From: CTSoil-075 sp964292325
GTDB taxonomy: Bacteria > Bacillota > Negativicutes > DSM-13327
Direction: 5' to 3'
Length of the DNA stretch: 64,000 bases
NCBI GenBank assembly: GCA_964292325.1
Contig: CAXYVG010000002.1
Span: forward strand, 1 to 64,000
The notes below the pieces were generated by a model that was not told where the DNA came from, ran no database searches, and saw only the letters and a program-made list of their open reading frames with translations. This document shows positions 9,350-17,785 of this stretch, piece after piece. Within the stretch, counting starts at the first letter, position 1, and each line of letters starts with the position of its first letter. Made by a program: the position numbers and the translations under genes.

Positions 9350-9868
9350 TTAATTGATCAAAATCCCCCTCGACCTTAGCTCATTTTCAATTTTCAATAA
9401 AGCGTTCGCATCAGTAACTTCTACGGTATGTAAATGTACGCCGGCAGTAATACTCGATAATTGCTCAGCTTTACTTTGATCTAAATTACACAGAAATTCA
9501 GCAATATCTCGTCGAGAAGCTAACATCAAATTCGCTGTTAATTCACCATATACCGGGTGTTCTACCATCACATCTAAGACTTTACCACCATTATCAATAA
9601 TAACTGTCAATTCTTCCTCTAAATTTTCTCGTTCATGTTTACAAGCTAGTATTGCTCTCATTTTCTCATGCTGTTTCATGACAGGTGGTAACACATACCC
9701 CTGCGGTGTAGCATACACCTGGGTACCACCAGCTCGCAAAATGGCAAAATCACCAACAATCGCTTGACGACTTACTCGTAGTTCTTTAGCTAGCCACGTA
9801 CCCGTTAGTGGACCCTCTGCATTTTTTAATATGTTGAGCAATTTCAATCGTCGTTCCCTCGCATCCAT
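9350..9868 (-). CDS. niaR: NiaR, nicotinate-responsive repressor of NAD genes
   Basis: The 172-residue regulator has an N-terminal helix-turn-helix of the HTH_11 type (about 5-60, with LRVSRQAIVGDFAILRAGG) and a C-terminal 3H domain (about 75-170) with the conserved histidines in EHPVYGEL and GVHLHTVEV. Members of this family (B. subtilis YrxA, Thermotoga TM1602) bind nicotinic acid and repress NAD synthesis and niacin uptake genes. The ATG at 9868 overlaps the stop of the channel gene (TGATG). An ATG 6 bases upstream sits too close to the AGAGGG site. The target is presumably the nadABC-niaP promoter in this window. Confidence 0.9.
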   Translation of the reverse strand: MDARERRLKLLNILKNAEGPLTGTWLAKELRVSRQAIVGDFAILRAGGTQVYATPQGYVLPPVMKQHEKMRAILACKHERENLEEELTVIIDNGGKVLDVMVEHPVYGELTANLMLASRRDIAEFLCNLDQSKAEQLSSITAGVHLHTVEVTDANALLKIENELRSRGILIN

Positions 9869-10878
9869 CAACATTCACCCTCTGTTTCAGCAGCCGCCCA
9901 CTCTTGAAGTTTAGCTAAGGTTGTTCTTTGCCCAAGAACAATCATAATATCATCTGCGCATATCACTTCTGTCGCCTTCGGATTGGTCATCAATTGATCA
10001 TTGCGTTTAATCGCTACGACAATAGAATCAAATCGTCCTTTAATATCACTTTCAATAAAGTTCTTTCCTACTAAAGTAGAAGTCTTTTCCACCGGAATCT
10101 CTGCAATATCCATATGTATTTGTTGGTTATAAAAAAGATTTTCGACAAAATCCATAATGACCGGTTTTGTCATAGCGGACACCATTTGTCTTCCACCCAT
10201 GACGGATGGAAAAATCACAGTCGTCGCACCCGCACTACGCAGTTTTCCTTCTGCCTCTTTTCTATCAGCTCGAGCTACAATTGTTATATCAGGATTAAGA
10301 CTCTTACCTGTTAACGTAACATACACATTATCTGCATCATGAGATAATGCTGCGATAAGCCCCTTCGCTCTTTTTACTCCCGCTGCTAATAGCACTTCAT
10401 CAATCGTAGAGTCGCCATTTATACTTAAAATTTTCTGGTCACAAAGTTGTTCATATAATAAATGATCTTTTTCGATAACAACAAATTTTTCCCCTTCTTG
10501 TTGCAAGCCTTCAATCACATTGCCTCCCACCTTACCAGCTCCACATACAATAATATGATTCGTTATACTTGCAATACGCCTATCCATATCTTTCCTCCCT
10601 AGAAAATCTTTTAAACGTCCTTCGACAGACATGCTGATAACCAAACTAAAAGTATAATAAGCCATTCCGACACCAATCACAATAAATAAGCAGGTAAAGA
10701 GTCGTCCTGCGGGCGTCTTAGGCACAATATCGCCATATCCCACTGTTGCAATCGTCACTACAGCTAAATAAGTAGCGTCTGAAAGCGATAGATTTTCAAA
10801 CACCATAAATCCTACAATACCTAATACTAAAACACTTACAAAAAGCGCAACAGATAATTTTAAGCGACCAAAATGCAT
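9868..10878 (-). CDS. Potassium channel with TrkA/RCK regulatory domain
   Basis: The 336-residue subunit has two membrane helices around a pore loop carrying the K+ selectivity filter TVGYGD (45-50). A Rossmann-type TrkA-N/RCK domain follows (VCGAGKVGGNV near 112), then a TrkA-C domain. It is a Kch/MthK-like ligand-gated K+ channel in the cytoplasmic membrane; the gating ligand cannot be read from sequence. The ATG at 10878 follows GAGGTG. The stop overlaps the niaR start, so the two are translationally coupled although their functions seem unrelated. Confidence 0.88.
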   Translation of the reverse strand: MHFGRLKLSVALFVSVLVLGIVGFMVFENLSLSDATYLAVVTIATVGYGDIVPKTPAGRLFTCLFIVIGVGMAYYTFSLVISMSVEGRLKDFLGRKDMDRRIASITNHIIVCGAGKVGGNVIEGLQQEGEKFVVIEKDHLLYEQLCDQKILSINGDSTIDEVLLAAGVKRAKGLIAALSHDADNVYVTLTGKSLNPDITIVARADRKEAEGKLRSAGATTVIFPSVMGGRQMVSAMTKPVIMDFVENLFYNQQIHMDIAEIPVEKTSTLVGKNFIESDIKGRFDSIVVAIKRNDQLMTNPKATEVICADDIMIVLGQRTTLAKLQEWAAAETEGEC

Positions 10879-10953
10879 GTCGATTCACCTCTTTCTCTTT
10901 TAATACGCTATATGATCGCCATACTCCTTTTTTGCAACTAGAAGCAAGTACAA

Positions 10954-10990
10954 CAAAAAATGAGTATTAGAAATTCATTCCAATACTCAC
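10954..10990 (-). terminator. Terminator of the tRNA operon
   Basis: On the minus strand TGAGTATT pairs with AATACTCA around a 20-base loop and is followed by TTTTTT, 16 bp after the last tRNA. Confidence 0.8.
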
Positions 10991-11005
10991 TTACAATGTA
11001 AAAGA

Positions 11006-11081
<76 letters not shown>

Positions 11082-11089
11082 GAAATTAA

Positions 11090-11164
11090 TGGTGACCCGT
11101 GGGGGAATCGAACCCCCGTTATCGCCGTGAAAGGGCGGTGTCTTGACCGCTTGACCAACGGGCC
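11090..11164 (-). tRNA. tRNA-Glu (UUC anticodon)
   Basis: The acceptor GGCCCGT pairs with ACGGGTC (one G-U), the anticodon loop is CTTTCAC (anticodon TTC), the T arm is GGGGGTTCGATTCCCCC, and CCA is encoded. Confidence 0.95.
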
Positions 11165-11167
11165 AGA

Positions 11168-11243
11168 TGGCTCCTCGAGTAGGACTCGAACCTACGACCG
11201 ATCGGTTAACAGCCGATTGCTCTACCAACTGAGCTATCGAGGA
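11168..11243 (-). tRNA. tRNA-Asn (GUU anticodon)
   Basis: The acceptor TCCTCGA pairs with TCGAGGA, the anticodon loop is CTGTTAACC (anticodon GTT), the T loop is GGTTCGAGTCC, and CCA is encoded. It is the first tRNA of the transcript. Confidence 0.95.
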
Positions 11244-11258
11244 ATAATTACATGCATT

Positions 11259-11287
11259 ATTATATCTCATCTCAACAATAATTACAA
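11259..11287 (-). promoter_or_regulatory. Promoter of the tRNA operon
   Basis: On the minus strand TTGTAA (11282-11287) and TATAAT (11259-11264) are spaced 17 bp, 16 bp before the tRNA-Asn 5' end. The rest of 11,288-11,478 is A+T-rich and holds the aminopeptidase promoter region. Confidence 0.75.
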
Positions 11288-11478
11288 TAGTGTAAACTAC
11301 TTTTTATCAAGTTTTTTATTTTCCTGAATTGAAAAAACTATTTCCACCCTATCATCCTTACGATTCGAAGTGAACTTTAAAATATAGGACGTTTTTTATT
11401 TTTTATTTATGACATAATATTATATAATAAAGCATGACACAAAATATAGTACCACATGTTAAAACAGGAGGGATTTCA

Positions 11479-12591
11479 TTGGATCCACGAATACAAACCC
11501 TTGCCCAAAATCTTATTTCTTACTCCACCAGCTTAAAACAGGGGGAAAAAATCCTCATCGAAATGTTTGATGATGCCCTGCCACTGGCCAAAGCTATCGT
11601 TCAAGAAGTCTATAAGGTAGGCGCAGTACCTTTTCTATCGCTAAAAAACAACCAACTGCAGCGCGTTCTATTACAAAATGCCAACATCGACCAGCTAAAA
11701 CATATCGCGCAGTGGGAAGCAAGCCGAATGCAGACTATGGATGCCTATCTTGGAATCCGCGCCAGTGAAAATATCAGTGAATTGTCCGATGTTTCTGCTG
11801 AGCAATTACAAAAATATCAACAATATTGGCAAAAGCCAGTACATACAGACCTACGTGTACCAAATACCAAATGGTGTGTCATGCGTTATCCAAACCATTC
11901 TATGGCCCAGCTTGCGAATATGAGCACTGAATCGTTTGAGAATTTTTATTTTAACGTTTGCAATCTTGATTATGCTAAAATGGATCATGCCATGACTCCA
12001 TTAGTCAAACTAATGGAAAAAACAGATCAAGTAAAAATCATTGGTCCTGGTACAAATTTGACCTTTTCAATTAAAGAGATCCCCGCTATCAAATGTTCGG
12101 GTTTGCGAAATATTCCTGATGGCGAAGTATATACTGCTCCAGTCAAAACATCAATCAACGGTTCTTTAACGTATAACACTCCAGCAGTATATCAAGGCAT
12201 AACATATGAAAACATCCATTTAGAATTTTCTGATGGAAAAATAGTAAAAGCCACAGCCAATTATACGGAAAAAATCAATAAAGTCTTAGATACTGATGAA
12301 GGAGCCCGTTATATTGGTGAGTTTGCGATTGGACTCAACCCCCATATTAGTATACCAATGAAAGATACACTTTTTGATGAAAAAATAAAAGGTAGCTTTC
12401 ACTTTACTCCCGGCAATGCCTATGACCACGCCTGCAATGGTAATAAATCCGCCATTCATTGGGATCTTGTTTGTATACAAACCCCAGAATACGGAGGCGG
12501 AGAAATCTGGTTTGACGATGTCCTAATTCGCAAAGATGGACGCTTTACCCTTCCTGAACTAAATGGCCTGAATCCAGAAAATTTACTATAA
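11479..12591 (+). CDS. Aminopeptidase, M29 (thermophilic aminopeptidase) family
   Basis: The 370-residue cytoplasmic metallo-aminopeptidase removes N-terminal residues from peptides, probably as a dimer with two metal ions. Characteristic M29 segments are a basic-poor N-terminal half, the FHFTPGNAYDH...HWDLV stretch with metal-ligand histidines, and a GGGEIWFDDVLIRKDG C-terminal signature. The start is TTG at 11479 because AGGAGGG lies 6 bases upstream; the frame is open 45 bases further but without a ribosome site. A TATAAT box lies at 11423-11428. It stands alone, convergent with speE. Confidence 0.9.
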   Translation: MDPRIQTLAQNLISYSTSLKQGEKILIEMFDDALPLAKAIVQEVYKVGAVPFLSLKNNQLQRVLLQNANIDQLKHIAQWEASRMQTMDAYLGIRASENISELSDVSAEQLQKYQQYWQKPVHTDLRVPNTKWCVMRYPNHSMAQLANMSTESFENFYFNVCNLDYAKMDHAMTPLVKLMEKTDQVKIIGPGTNLTFSIKEIPAIKCSGLRNIPDGEVYTAPVKTSINGSLTYNTPAVYQGITYENIHLEFSDGKIVKATANYTEKINKVLDTDEGARYIGEFAIGLNPHISIPMKDTLFDEKIKGSFHFTPGNAYDHACNGNKSAIHWDLVCIQTPEYGGGEIWFDDVLIRKDGRFTLPELNGLNPENLL

Positions 12592-12593
12592 CG

Positions 12594-12632
12594 AAAAAAG
12601 CAGATCGTCATCACGACGTTCTGCTTTTTTTC
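12594..12632. terminator. Bidirectional terminator between aminopeptidase gene and speE
   Basis: AAAAAAGCAG...CGTC pairs with GACG...CTGCTTTTTT between two convergent stops, with an A-tract on one side and a T-tract on the other. Confidence 0.9.
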
Positions 12633-12634
12633 GA

Positions 12635-13468
12635 TTATTTTACTACATCTCGAATGAAATTTGGTAATACAAAGCAACTTTTTTGAATCTCTTCATTATG
12701 GTAACGAGTTGTTAACTTTTGCATTTTATCCGTATCTACCTGCATAGGATCATATTTCTTAGATCCCATCGTAAAACAATGCAGTCCACTTGGATATAAT
12801 GGAATGTTGGCTAAATAAGTCTTCGTAATCGGGAACAATGCTGAAATTTCTTTACTTACATAGGTAAGAAGTTCTTGATGATAAAACGGAGACTCTGTTT
12901 GTTGAACAAATAATCCATCTTCTTTTAGCGCTGTATAAACATTACGATAAAACTCCGGTGTAAATAACCCTTTTCCAGGACCGATTGGATCAGAACAATC
13001 GACAATAATCACATCATATTTATTTTTTGCATTCTTCATATGCTGAATGCCATCACCAATTTTAAGTTCTAGTTTTGGGTGATTCTGAATAAGAGCTTCA
13101 CTAATTTCCGGCAGGTATTTTTTTGAGACTTCAACTACCATACCATCGATTTCAACCATTTCAGCTTTTTCTACCGCATCATGCCGTACCACTTCACGAA
13201 TAGCCCCTCCATCACCACCACCGATCACTAAGACATTTTTAGGATTGGGATGCGTAAATAGTGGCACATGGGCAATCATCTCATGATATATGAATTCTTC
13301 CGCAATGGATGTTTGAAATACACCATCCAATACTAACATACGACCAAACTGATAAGAATCCACTACAGCTACATCTTGAAATGCTGATTTGCCCATAAAC
13401 AAGGTTTCTTTTATACGAGCTTGCAGCCCTATATTGGGAGTTTGAGATTCAGTAAACCACAATTCCAT
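12635..13468 (-). CDS. speE: Spermidine synthase (polyamine aminopropyltransferase)
   Basis: SpeE transfers an aminopropyl group from decarboxylated S-adenosylmethionine to putrescine. The 277-residue protein has the N-terminal beta domain, the nucleotide-binding VLVIGGGDGGAIREV loop (about 80-95), and the catalytic DCSDPIGPG motif. The ATG at 13468 follows AGGAGGAAC. A TATAAT on the minus strand (13573-13578), with a TTGGGG 17 bp away, is a plausible promoter. No speD or agmatinase gene is present in the window, so substrate supply must come from elsewhere. Confidence 0.94.
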   Translation of the reverse strand: MELWFTESQTPNIGLQARIKETLFMGKSAFQDVAVVDSYQFGRMLVLDGVFQTSIAEEFIYHEMIAHVPLFTHPNPKNVLVIGGGDGGAIREVVRHDAVEKAEMVEIDGMVVEVSKKYLPEISEALIQNHPKLELKIGDGIQHMKNAKNKYDVIIVDCSDPIGPGKGLFTPEFYRNVYTALKEDGLFVQQTESPFYHQELLTYVSKEISALFPITKTYLANIPLYPSGLHCFTMGSKKYDPMQVDTDKMQKLTTRYHNEEIQKSCFVLPNFIRDVVK

Positions 13469-13810
13469 ATTTTGTTCCTCCTGCTCTTCTTATTATATCG
13501 TTAGCAATCTATTGCTATACATAGCATGAAAAGATTATATCAACATCTATACCATATGGTGAGTTTGTACTTATTATACCATTAATTACCGAAGTCCCCA
13601 ACCCAATGATCATAAAGATATACAATTCAAGCAATTATATATCAATCACTAAAAAATGACAGTCGTATTGTTCGTCTGCCATGAGCGGGTTATAAGGCAT
13701 CCACGCCAATTGTTATAAAGAATATTTATTGATATCTATATAGTTACTTTTCGTTTTGAATATTATATAATCAGTATACAAACTATTCTATAAATATTGT
13801 GAGGATTTTT
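13469..13810. other. Intergenic region between speE and a small plus-strand gene
   Basis: This 342-bp stretch holds the putative speE promoter (-10 at 13573-13578, minus strand) and a degenerate copy of the repeat described at 26,039 (13660-13712). A TATAAT -10 box (13766-13771) serves the small plus-strand gene. A 20-codon ATG frame crossing the repeat is not credible as a gene. Confidence 0.6.
13660..13712. repeat. Degenerate copy of the intergenic hairpin repeat
   Basis: The plus strand TATTGTTCGTCTGCC, followed by GGGTTATAAGG and then CCACGCCAATTG, matches the flank, one arm and opposite flank of the reverse complement of the 26-kb repeat. The loop and the upper part of the second arm are missing. 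It looks like an internally deleted relic. Confidence 0.55.
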
Positions 13811-14041
13811 ATGAGCAGGATGACAGTTGAGCATTTGAAAACAGGAATCATTTTTGGTGACCAAAATACACACGAATATATATATTTACCTGCTGGCGAA
13901 ATAGGCATAGATGTTCCGTTATGTGTAATGGAAACACCACAGGGACGACAAGATCTTCCGATAAAACAAGCAGCCCTATATGTATTAAAACTTAGTTTAA
14001 AACCAGTATCACACCCGCAGCTCGGTAGACGTTCCTATTAG
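13811..14041 (+). CDS. Small protein of unknown function, 76 residues
   Basis: I do not recognise this protein. The ATG at 13811 has GAGG 5-7 bases upstream and a TATAAT box 40 bp before it, so expression is likely. The sequence is mixed in composition, without signal peptide, membrane helix or cysteine motif beyond one Cys in LCVME, and ends in a basic tail (GRRSY). It is preceded by the repeat relic and followed by a series of hairpins. A GTG 12 bases upstream is open but overlaps the ribosome site. Confidence 0.55.
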   Translation: MSRMTVEHLKTGIIFGDQNTHEYIYLPAGEIGIDVPLCVMETPQGRQDLPIKQAALYVLKLSLKPVSHPQLGRRSY

Positions 14042-14052
14042 CGTAAAGAAAA

Positions 14053-14136
14053 CTTGACTTCGGTCAAGCCTCAGTGCAGACCAAAGTCTTAGTTGCCCTT
14101 ACTTGGAATCAAGAAAGTGTTATACTTTCTGATTCC
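14053..14136 (+). other. Two RNA hairpins downstream of the 76-residue gene
   Basis: CTTGAC-TTCG-GTCAAG (14053-14068) is a perfect UUCG tetraloop hairpin. GGAATC...AGAAAGT pairs with ACTTTCT...GATTCC (14105-14136), a 13-bp stem with one bulge. Neither has a T-tract; both precede the true terminator. They may stabilise the 3' end of the transcript or belong to a small RNA. Confidence 0.5.
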
Positions 14137-14151
14137 GCAACTGAATATTGA

Positions 14152-14182
14152 AAAAACACGAATATTAATTTCGTGTTTTTTT
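14152..14182. terminator. Bidirectional terminator
   Basis: AAAAAACACGAA pairs with TTCGTGTTTTTT with an 8-base loop. It lies between the small plus-strand gene and the end of the 36-codon minus-strand gene. Confidence 0.85.
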
Positions 14183-14184
14183 CA

Positions 14185-14295
14185 TTATTCCTTATGATCC
14201 TGTAACTTTTCTAAAGCAATTGCTAATTGATCTGCACAAGAAGTTTGATTGCGATTAATTTCCTTTGCACATACACCTTTTGTTACATAATGCAT
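14185..14295 (-). CDS. 36-residue TSCPD-like miniprotein
   Basis: A short frame with ATG at 14295 and a GGGAGT ribosome site 8 bases upstream encodes 36 residues. The first third, TKGVCAKEI, matches the start of TSCPD-domain proteins (usually KGVCSKEI). The rest, TSCADQLAIALEKL, matches the C-terminal signature TSCPDQLAxALE. The 40-50 residues that normally separate them are replaced by about four (NRNQ). Two cysteines remain. It sits 13 bp after the acetyltransferase gene and ends at a terminator. Function is unknown; it is either a functional mini-version or an internally deleted relic with an intact frame. Confidence 0.6.
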   Translation of the reverse strand: MHYVTKGVCAKEINRNQTSCADQLAIALEKLQDHKE

Positions 14296-14308
14296 GATGA
14301 TTTACTCC

Positions 14309-14845
14309 CTATATATATTTATCATCTAAAATTTTTTCCATAATCGTCATATCAATCCACTTACCATCTAGCATACCTTGTTTTATATAGGTACCTACTG
14401 TTCTAAATCCTACGGAATGATATAAATTTTGCCCTGCATCATTACAAGCAAAGGTAGTTAATACCAGTTTATGAAATCCTATTTCTTTCGCTAACTTTAT
14501 AAGGGCGATAAGCAATTGAGTCCCTAAACCTTTTCCTCTATCTTCCCGATGAATATAAATCGATAAATCAGCAACGCCTCGATAACATTCTCTAGGATTA
14601 AATACATTGAGAGAAGCCCAACCTTTTATCGTACCATTTTGATCCTCAATCACAATTACTTTATGTCTTTCACTTCTAGTGCTAAACCATCGTTTCATCT
14701 CTTCTACACTTTTTTGATCGGCTTCTAAGGTAGCAATCCGATCTTGTATCCCTTGATTATAAATCTCAGCAATTCGCTTTATATCAAATAAAGAAGCAAG
14801 TCGCGTCGAAACTGCGATTTTAAGCAAGTTTTGCATTTCTCCCAT
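14309..14845 (-). CDS. GNAT N-acetyltransferase, phosphinothricin acetyltransferase-like
   Basis: The roughly 178-residue acetyl-CoA-dependent acetyltransferase has the acetyl-CoA loop in REDRGKGLGTQLL and the C-terminal NLYHSVGFRTVGTY segment typical of the Pat/YncA branch (phosphinothricin, methionine sulfoximine or sulfone acetylation). The natural substrate is not evident. ATG 14845 follows GAGG by 5 bases; GTG 14851 is an alternative with AGGAG. It is upstream of the TSCPD-like miniprotein and 50 bp after the HD-domain gene. Confidence 0.82.
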   Translation of the reverse strand: MGEMQNLLKIAVSTRLASLFDIKRIAEIYNQGIQDRIATLEADQKSVEEMKRWFSTRSERHKVIVIEDQNGTIKGWASLNVFNPRECYRGVADLSIYIHREDRGKGLGTQLLIALIKLAKEIGFHKLVLTTFACNDAGQNLYHSVGFRTVGTYIKQGMLDGKWIDMTIMEKILDDKYI

Positions 14846-14897
14846 ACTCACCTCACTCCTAATTCATACTTAACATCGATGATCTGTTTCAAGTAGA

Positions 14898-15677
14898 TTA
14901 TTCCTCAATCCGCTCTATAACATACTGCTGAATCACTTGATATATACGGTAGCGTTCATCCGTATCAGGCAACATATCTCTCAACTTTTCTATATACTGT
15001 TGCTGCAGTATATAACGGAAAGAATAATTAAAATAAATATCATATATCCAAGATAAACGAAATAAAATCAAATCGGCCGCTGTCTTACTATCGTGAGGTT
15101 TTACTATATTCCCCTGCAAAATATCAGCAACAACACTAGAAGAATAAGTCATCCTCTGTATGGTTTCCGGAACCTGCGGTATTTTATTTGTTACATCATC
15201 CGTTACGAGCATAGAGAAAATATCCAATTTATCAGCATCGCGTATCATTTTAGCAAGCAGTAAATATTCATCTTGAACTACCTGTGGTAAACGACGACAA
15301 TTATGATAACGAATTGCCCACTTGATCATTTCTTGTTCTTCTAAAGATACGTTAGCGATATTTAAAATATCAGATTGCTCTAATACCTCAATGCCTAATG
15401 TTGCATGATTGACCGATAATCGATCATTAAATGTTCGGTACATTTGATATTGTTTAAATCGACCAATATCATGTAATAATGCTGCAATCTTCGCTATCTG
15501 TAATGTCTTGGAAGAACAATGCAGTGATGCAGCGATCGCCGTTGTCTGTCTTACAACACGCAAGGTATGTTCTTCCTTTAGACGTACATGAAAATCTAGC
15601 TTGACATCGATAGAATAAAAGTCCTGTACATAAGTATGAAACCATCTTTCAAGAAATAAAAATGTATTTTCTTGCAT
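14898..15677 (-). CDS. HD-domain phosphohydrolase family protein
   Basis: The 259-residue protein has a metal-binding HD domain: EHTLRVV (His), LLHDIGRF (His-Asp), then a third histidine in RYHNCRRLP and a C-terminal Asp in RDADKLD. This pattern is found in hydrolases of nucleotides or phosphorylated metabolites; the substrate is unknown. The ATG at 15677 has GGAGG 6 bases upstream. It is the last gene of an apparent operon behind the XPB helicase, the helicase-associated protein and a 103-residue protein, with gaps of 21 bp or less. Confidence 0.8.
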   Translation of the reverse strand: MQENTFLFLERWFHTYVQDFYSIDVKLDFHVRLKEEHTLRVVRQTTAIAASLHCSSKTLQIAKIAALLHDIGRFKQYQMYRTFNDRLSVNHATLGIEVLEQSDILNIANVSLEEQEMIKWAIRYHNCRRLPQVVQDEYLLLAKMIRDADKLDIFSMLVTDDVTNKIPQVPETIQRMTYSSSVVADILQGNIVKPHDSKTAADLILFRLSWIYDIYFNYSFRYILQQQYIEKLRDMLPDTDERYRIYQVIQQYVIERIEE

Positions 15678-15698
15678 GATTATCCTCCACTGCAATCC

Positions 15699-16010
15699 CT
15701 ACTTTGTTTTTTTCTTACTCGGAACTGCAGTTAATATCACTTGCTTATCCTGACGCACTACTTTTATATCAAAATCCACAATTCCTTCTTTGTATAACTC
15801 AACCTTTAGCTCTAATAATAGTTTCCCTATTTTCTCTTGCAGCTCCGCTGTGAAAAACTCACTACCAAAACTAGGCTTGTCTTTTTTTGCTACCTTGAGC
15901 GGTTTCGCAGCTACATCTTCTTCCGCATAAAAATCATTTTCGAAAGTAATTTCTTCTTTATAGTTACCAAGCATTGATTTATCACTTAAATTTTTTGGTA
16001 TTTTTGCCAT
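15699..16010 (-). CDS. Unknown 103-residue protein of the XPB operon
   Basis: I do not recognise a family. The N-terminal half is charged and probably disordered. From about residue 50 a helix-strand segment (AELQEKIGKLLLELKVELYKEG) and a strand (DFDIKVVRQDKQVILTAVP) precede a lysine-rich tail. No signal peptide or membrane helix is seen. ATG 16010 lies about 10 bases after GAGG; GTG 16022 is an alternative. It is 14 bp behind the helicase-associated gene, so it may be a small partner of that complex. Confidence 0.7.
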   Translation of the reverse strand: MAKIPKNLSDKSMLGNYKEEITFENDFYAEEDVAAKPLKVAKKDKPSFGSEFFTAELQEKIGKLLLELKVELYKEGIVDFDIKVVRQDKQVILTAVPSKKKTK

Positions 16011-16024
16011 TTCAAATTTCACCT

Positions 16025-17785
16025 CTATGATTTATTTAACCACTTATATAACGTATCAGCAGATGCAATACCTGGTCTCGGTACCCAGTTTTTCTTATCT
16101 AGCCATTTGCGAATTGTACTTTCACTTCCTGGCTGAATTAGCAGCGTCTGAATTCCGATTTGTCCAATAATCAATGAAGCAAGCTTACTTTGAGCAACGA
16201 TTTCACTTGCCATTTCAGGAGTATCACAAGCCAATAGCGTAGCACTCGCAAAAATAGTCCGATCATAAGTAGCAGCCCATTGCTTTAGTGTAGATAAAAC
16301 ACTTTCAGCTGGTGGTATTTTGCTATGATCTGCTATGATTTCAAATAATTCACTGACAGCTACGCCCCCTTTCAGAGCACGCAGTATACTATCACGAGTA
16401 AAACTTCCTTGATATACATAGTCTTGCATTTGTGTACTACCAAATACAGATAACATCCACAATAAATAGGGTGGTGCTAAGCGAGGAACAAAAAAAGATA
16501 AATCTGGCTGAATCACTAACTGCCCTTCTAGCTCCACCGGTAATATTTCTTGAAATCTTTCAAACAATGTAACGAACTGAGCCTCTATATTGTTGTTACC
16601 TATCTCTATTTTACTAAGCTCGATGATAGCTTCAATCGGTTTTCTTTGCTCACGAAGCCACTGTCCTAGCGCCATACCGAGTGCTGTTAATCGCCAAAAG
16701 TTTCGAGTTCTTTGCTCCTCTTTCAGCCAAGGCGTAGGTAATACTTTCGTCGTTTTCTCAAATAAGCCCAAATACATCAATGGTTCAAGTACAATAAGTT
16801 CCAACCATTCCTCACTACCAAAAGGATCCCGCTCTACAAAGATCACAGACGATTCTGGTATCATACTCATCTCCATCAACGACGCAGCCGTGTGCCAGCA
16901 TCCTTTTCGCTCGGCAGCATGTTGTAACAAACTAGCAACAAAAGGTAAACTGCCTCTTTTCAAAGTATGCATCCTAGAAAATTCCCAACTGATTGCTGCT
17001 ACTAGCCGATGCGTCGCTGGCAAAAAAATAAAATCATCCCATTTTTCTGCATTAAAATCATAATAACGACTATCAATTTGATCCATTGCAACCTGCACTG
17101 CACAAACTCGCTGCAGTGCACTCAATAGCATCAGCATCTTACTGGTATAGAAGCCTTCCATAGCCTTTTCTTCCCACTCATAAGTTGCCGCACTACTTAG
17201 GCGCGATGATAAACGACGTAAAAATGCCTTTGACATAAAACCTTTTGCTGTAAGCTTTGGTTTTTCCACATAGATAAAGGCCGCCATTTCAACCAGGTCT
17301 GAACAAAATTCATTATTATGAATCGTAGCGGTTTGCTCTGGCGGTAACTGCGCATTTAAAAAATTATTAAATACTGGCATTGCTCTAAGTGTAGATTTAA
17401 ACTCAGCCACTACTAATACGACATGTGGATCGTCGCCCTCTAGTAACCAACCTTCCTGCACTAATTTCTTTATAGTAGTAGCAAATAACTCTTTTGACAT
17501 TTTGGGGGAAAATTGTTGGTAAAGACTCTCTACTAGCGTAGCACTACCAGCAGACTCACATAAAGCTGACAGTATCGCTTGCTGCTCTATCGTAAGCAAA
17601 TGATATAGGCCCATAAAACGTGGAATATTATAAATTGCATCCCGTAATAGGCTTGGAACATTTCCCACCCACCCACTTACATCAAAACGCCAGCACATGC
17701 GGTTCAACGCCATCGTACTCAGTAGATGTATTGCTTCTAAAGTATATACGGTATCCAAACGCAACGGTAGCTTCTTATTTAACAC
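16025..17785 (-). CDS. XPB/Ssl2 N-terminal-like helicase-associated protein
   Basis: This is a 586-residue protein without Walker motifs. Its leucine-rich winged-helix-like repeats and position directly behind the XPB gene fit the bacterial helicase-associated family that resembles the XPB/Ssl2 N-terminal domain. It would act as a partner or loader of the helicase; this is inference from context and general resemblance. The GTG at 17785 overlaps the XPB stop and has AAGGGATGG upstream. A TTG 36 bases earlier lies deeper in the helicase gene. Confidence 0.7.
   Translation of the reverse strand: MLNKKLPLRLDTVYTLEAIHLLSTMALNRMCWRFDVSGWVGNVPSLLRDAIYNIPRFMGLYHLLTIEQQAILSALCESAGSATLVESLYQQFSPKMSKELFATTIKKLVQEGWLLEGDDPHVVLVVAEFKSTLRAMPVFNNFLNAQLPPEQTATIHNNEFCSDLVEMAAFIYVEKPKLTAKGFMSKAFLRRLSSRLSSAATYEWEEKAMEGFYTSKMLMLLSALQRVCAVQVAMDQIDSRYYDFNAEKWDDFIFLPATHRLVAAISWEFSRMHTLKRGSLPFVASLLQHAAERKGCWHTAASLMEMSMIPESSVIFVERDPFGSEEWLELIVLEPLMYLGLFEKTTKVLPTPWLKEEQRTRNFWRLTALGMALGQWLREQRKPIEAIIELSKIEIGNNNIEAQFVTLFERFQEILPVELEGQLVIQPDLSFFVPRLAPPYLLWMLSVFGSTQMQDYVYQGSFTRDSILRALKGGVAVSELFEIIADHSKIPPAESVLSTLKQWAATYDRTIFASATLLACDTPEMASEIVAQSKLASLIIGQIGIQTLLIQPGSESTIRKWLDKKNWVPRPGIASADTLYKWLNKS

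Noticed and set aside
13656..13720. A 20-codon ATG frame upstream of the 76-residue gene
   Set aside because: It crosses the repeat relic and has no ribosome site.
16590..17063. A 157-codon plus-strand open frame
   Set aside because: It is antisense to the helicase-associated gene and has no start context or homology signal.
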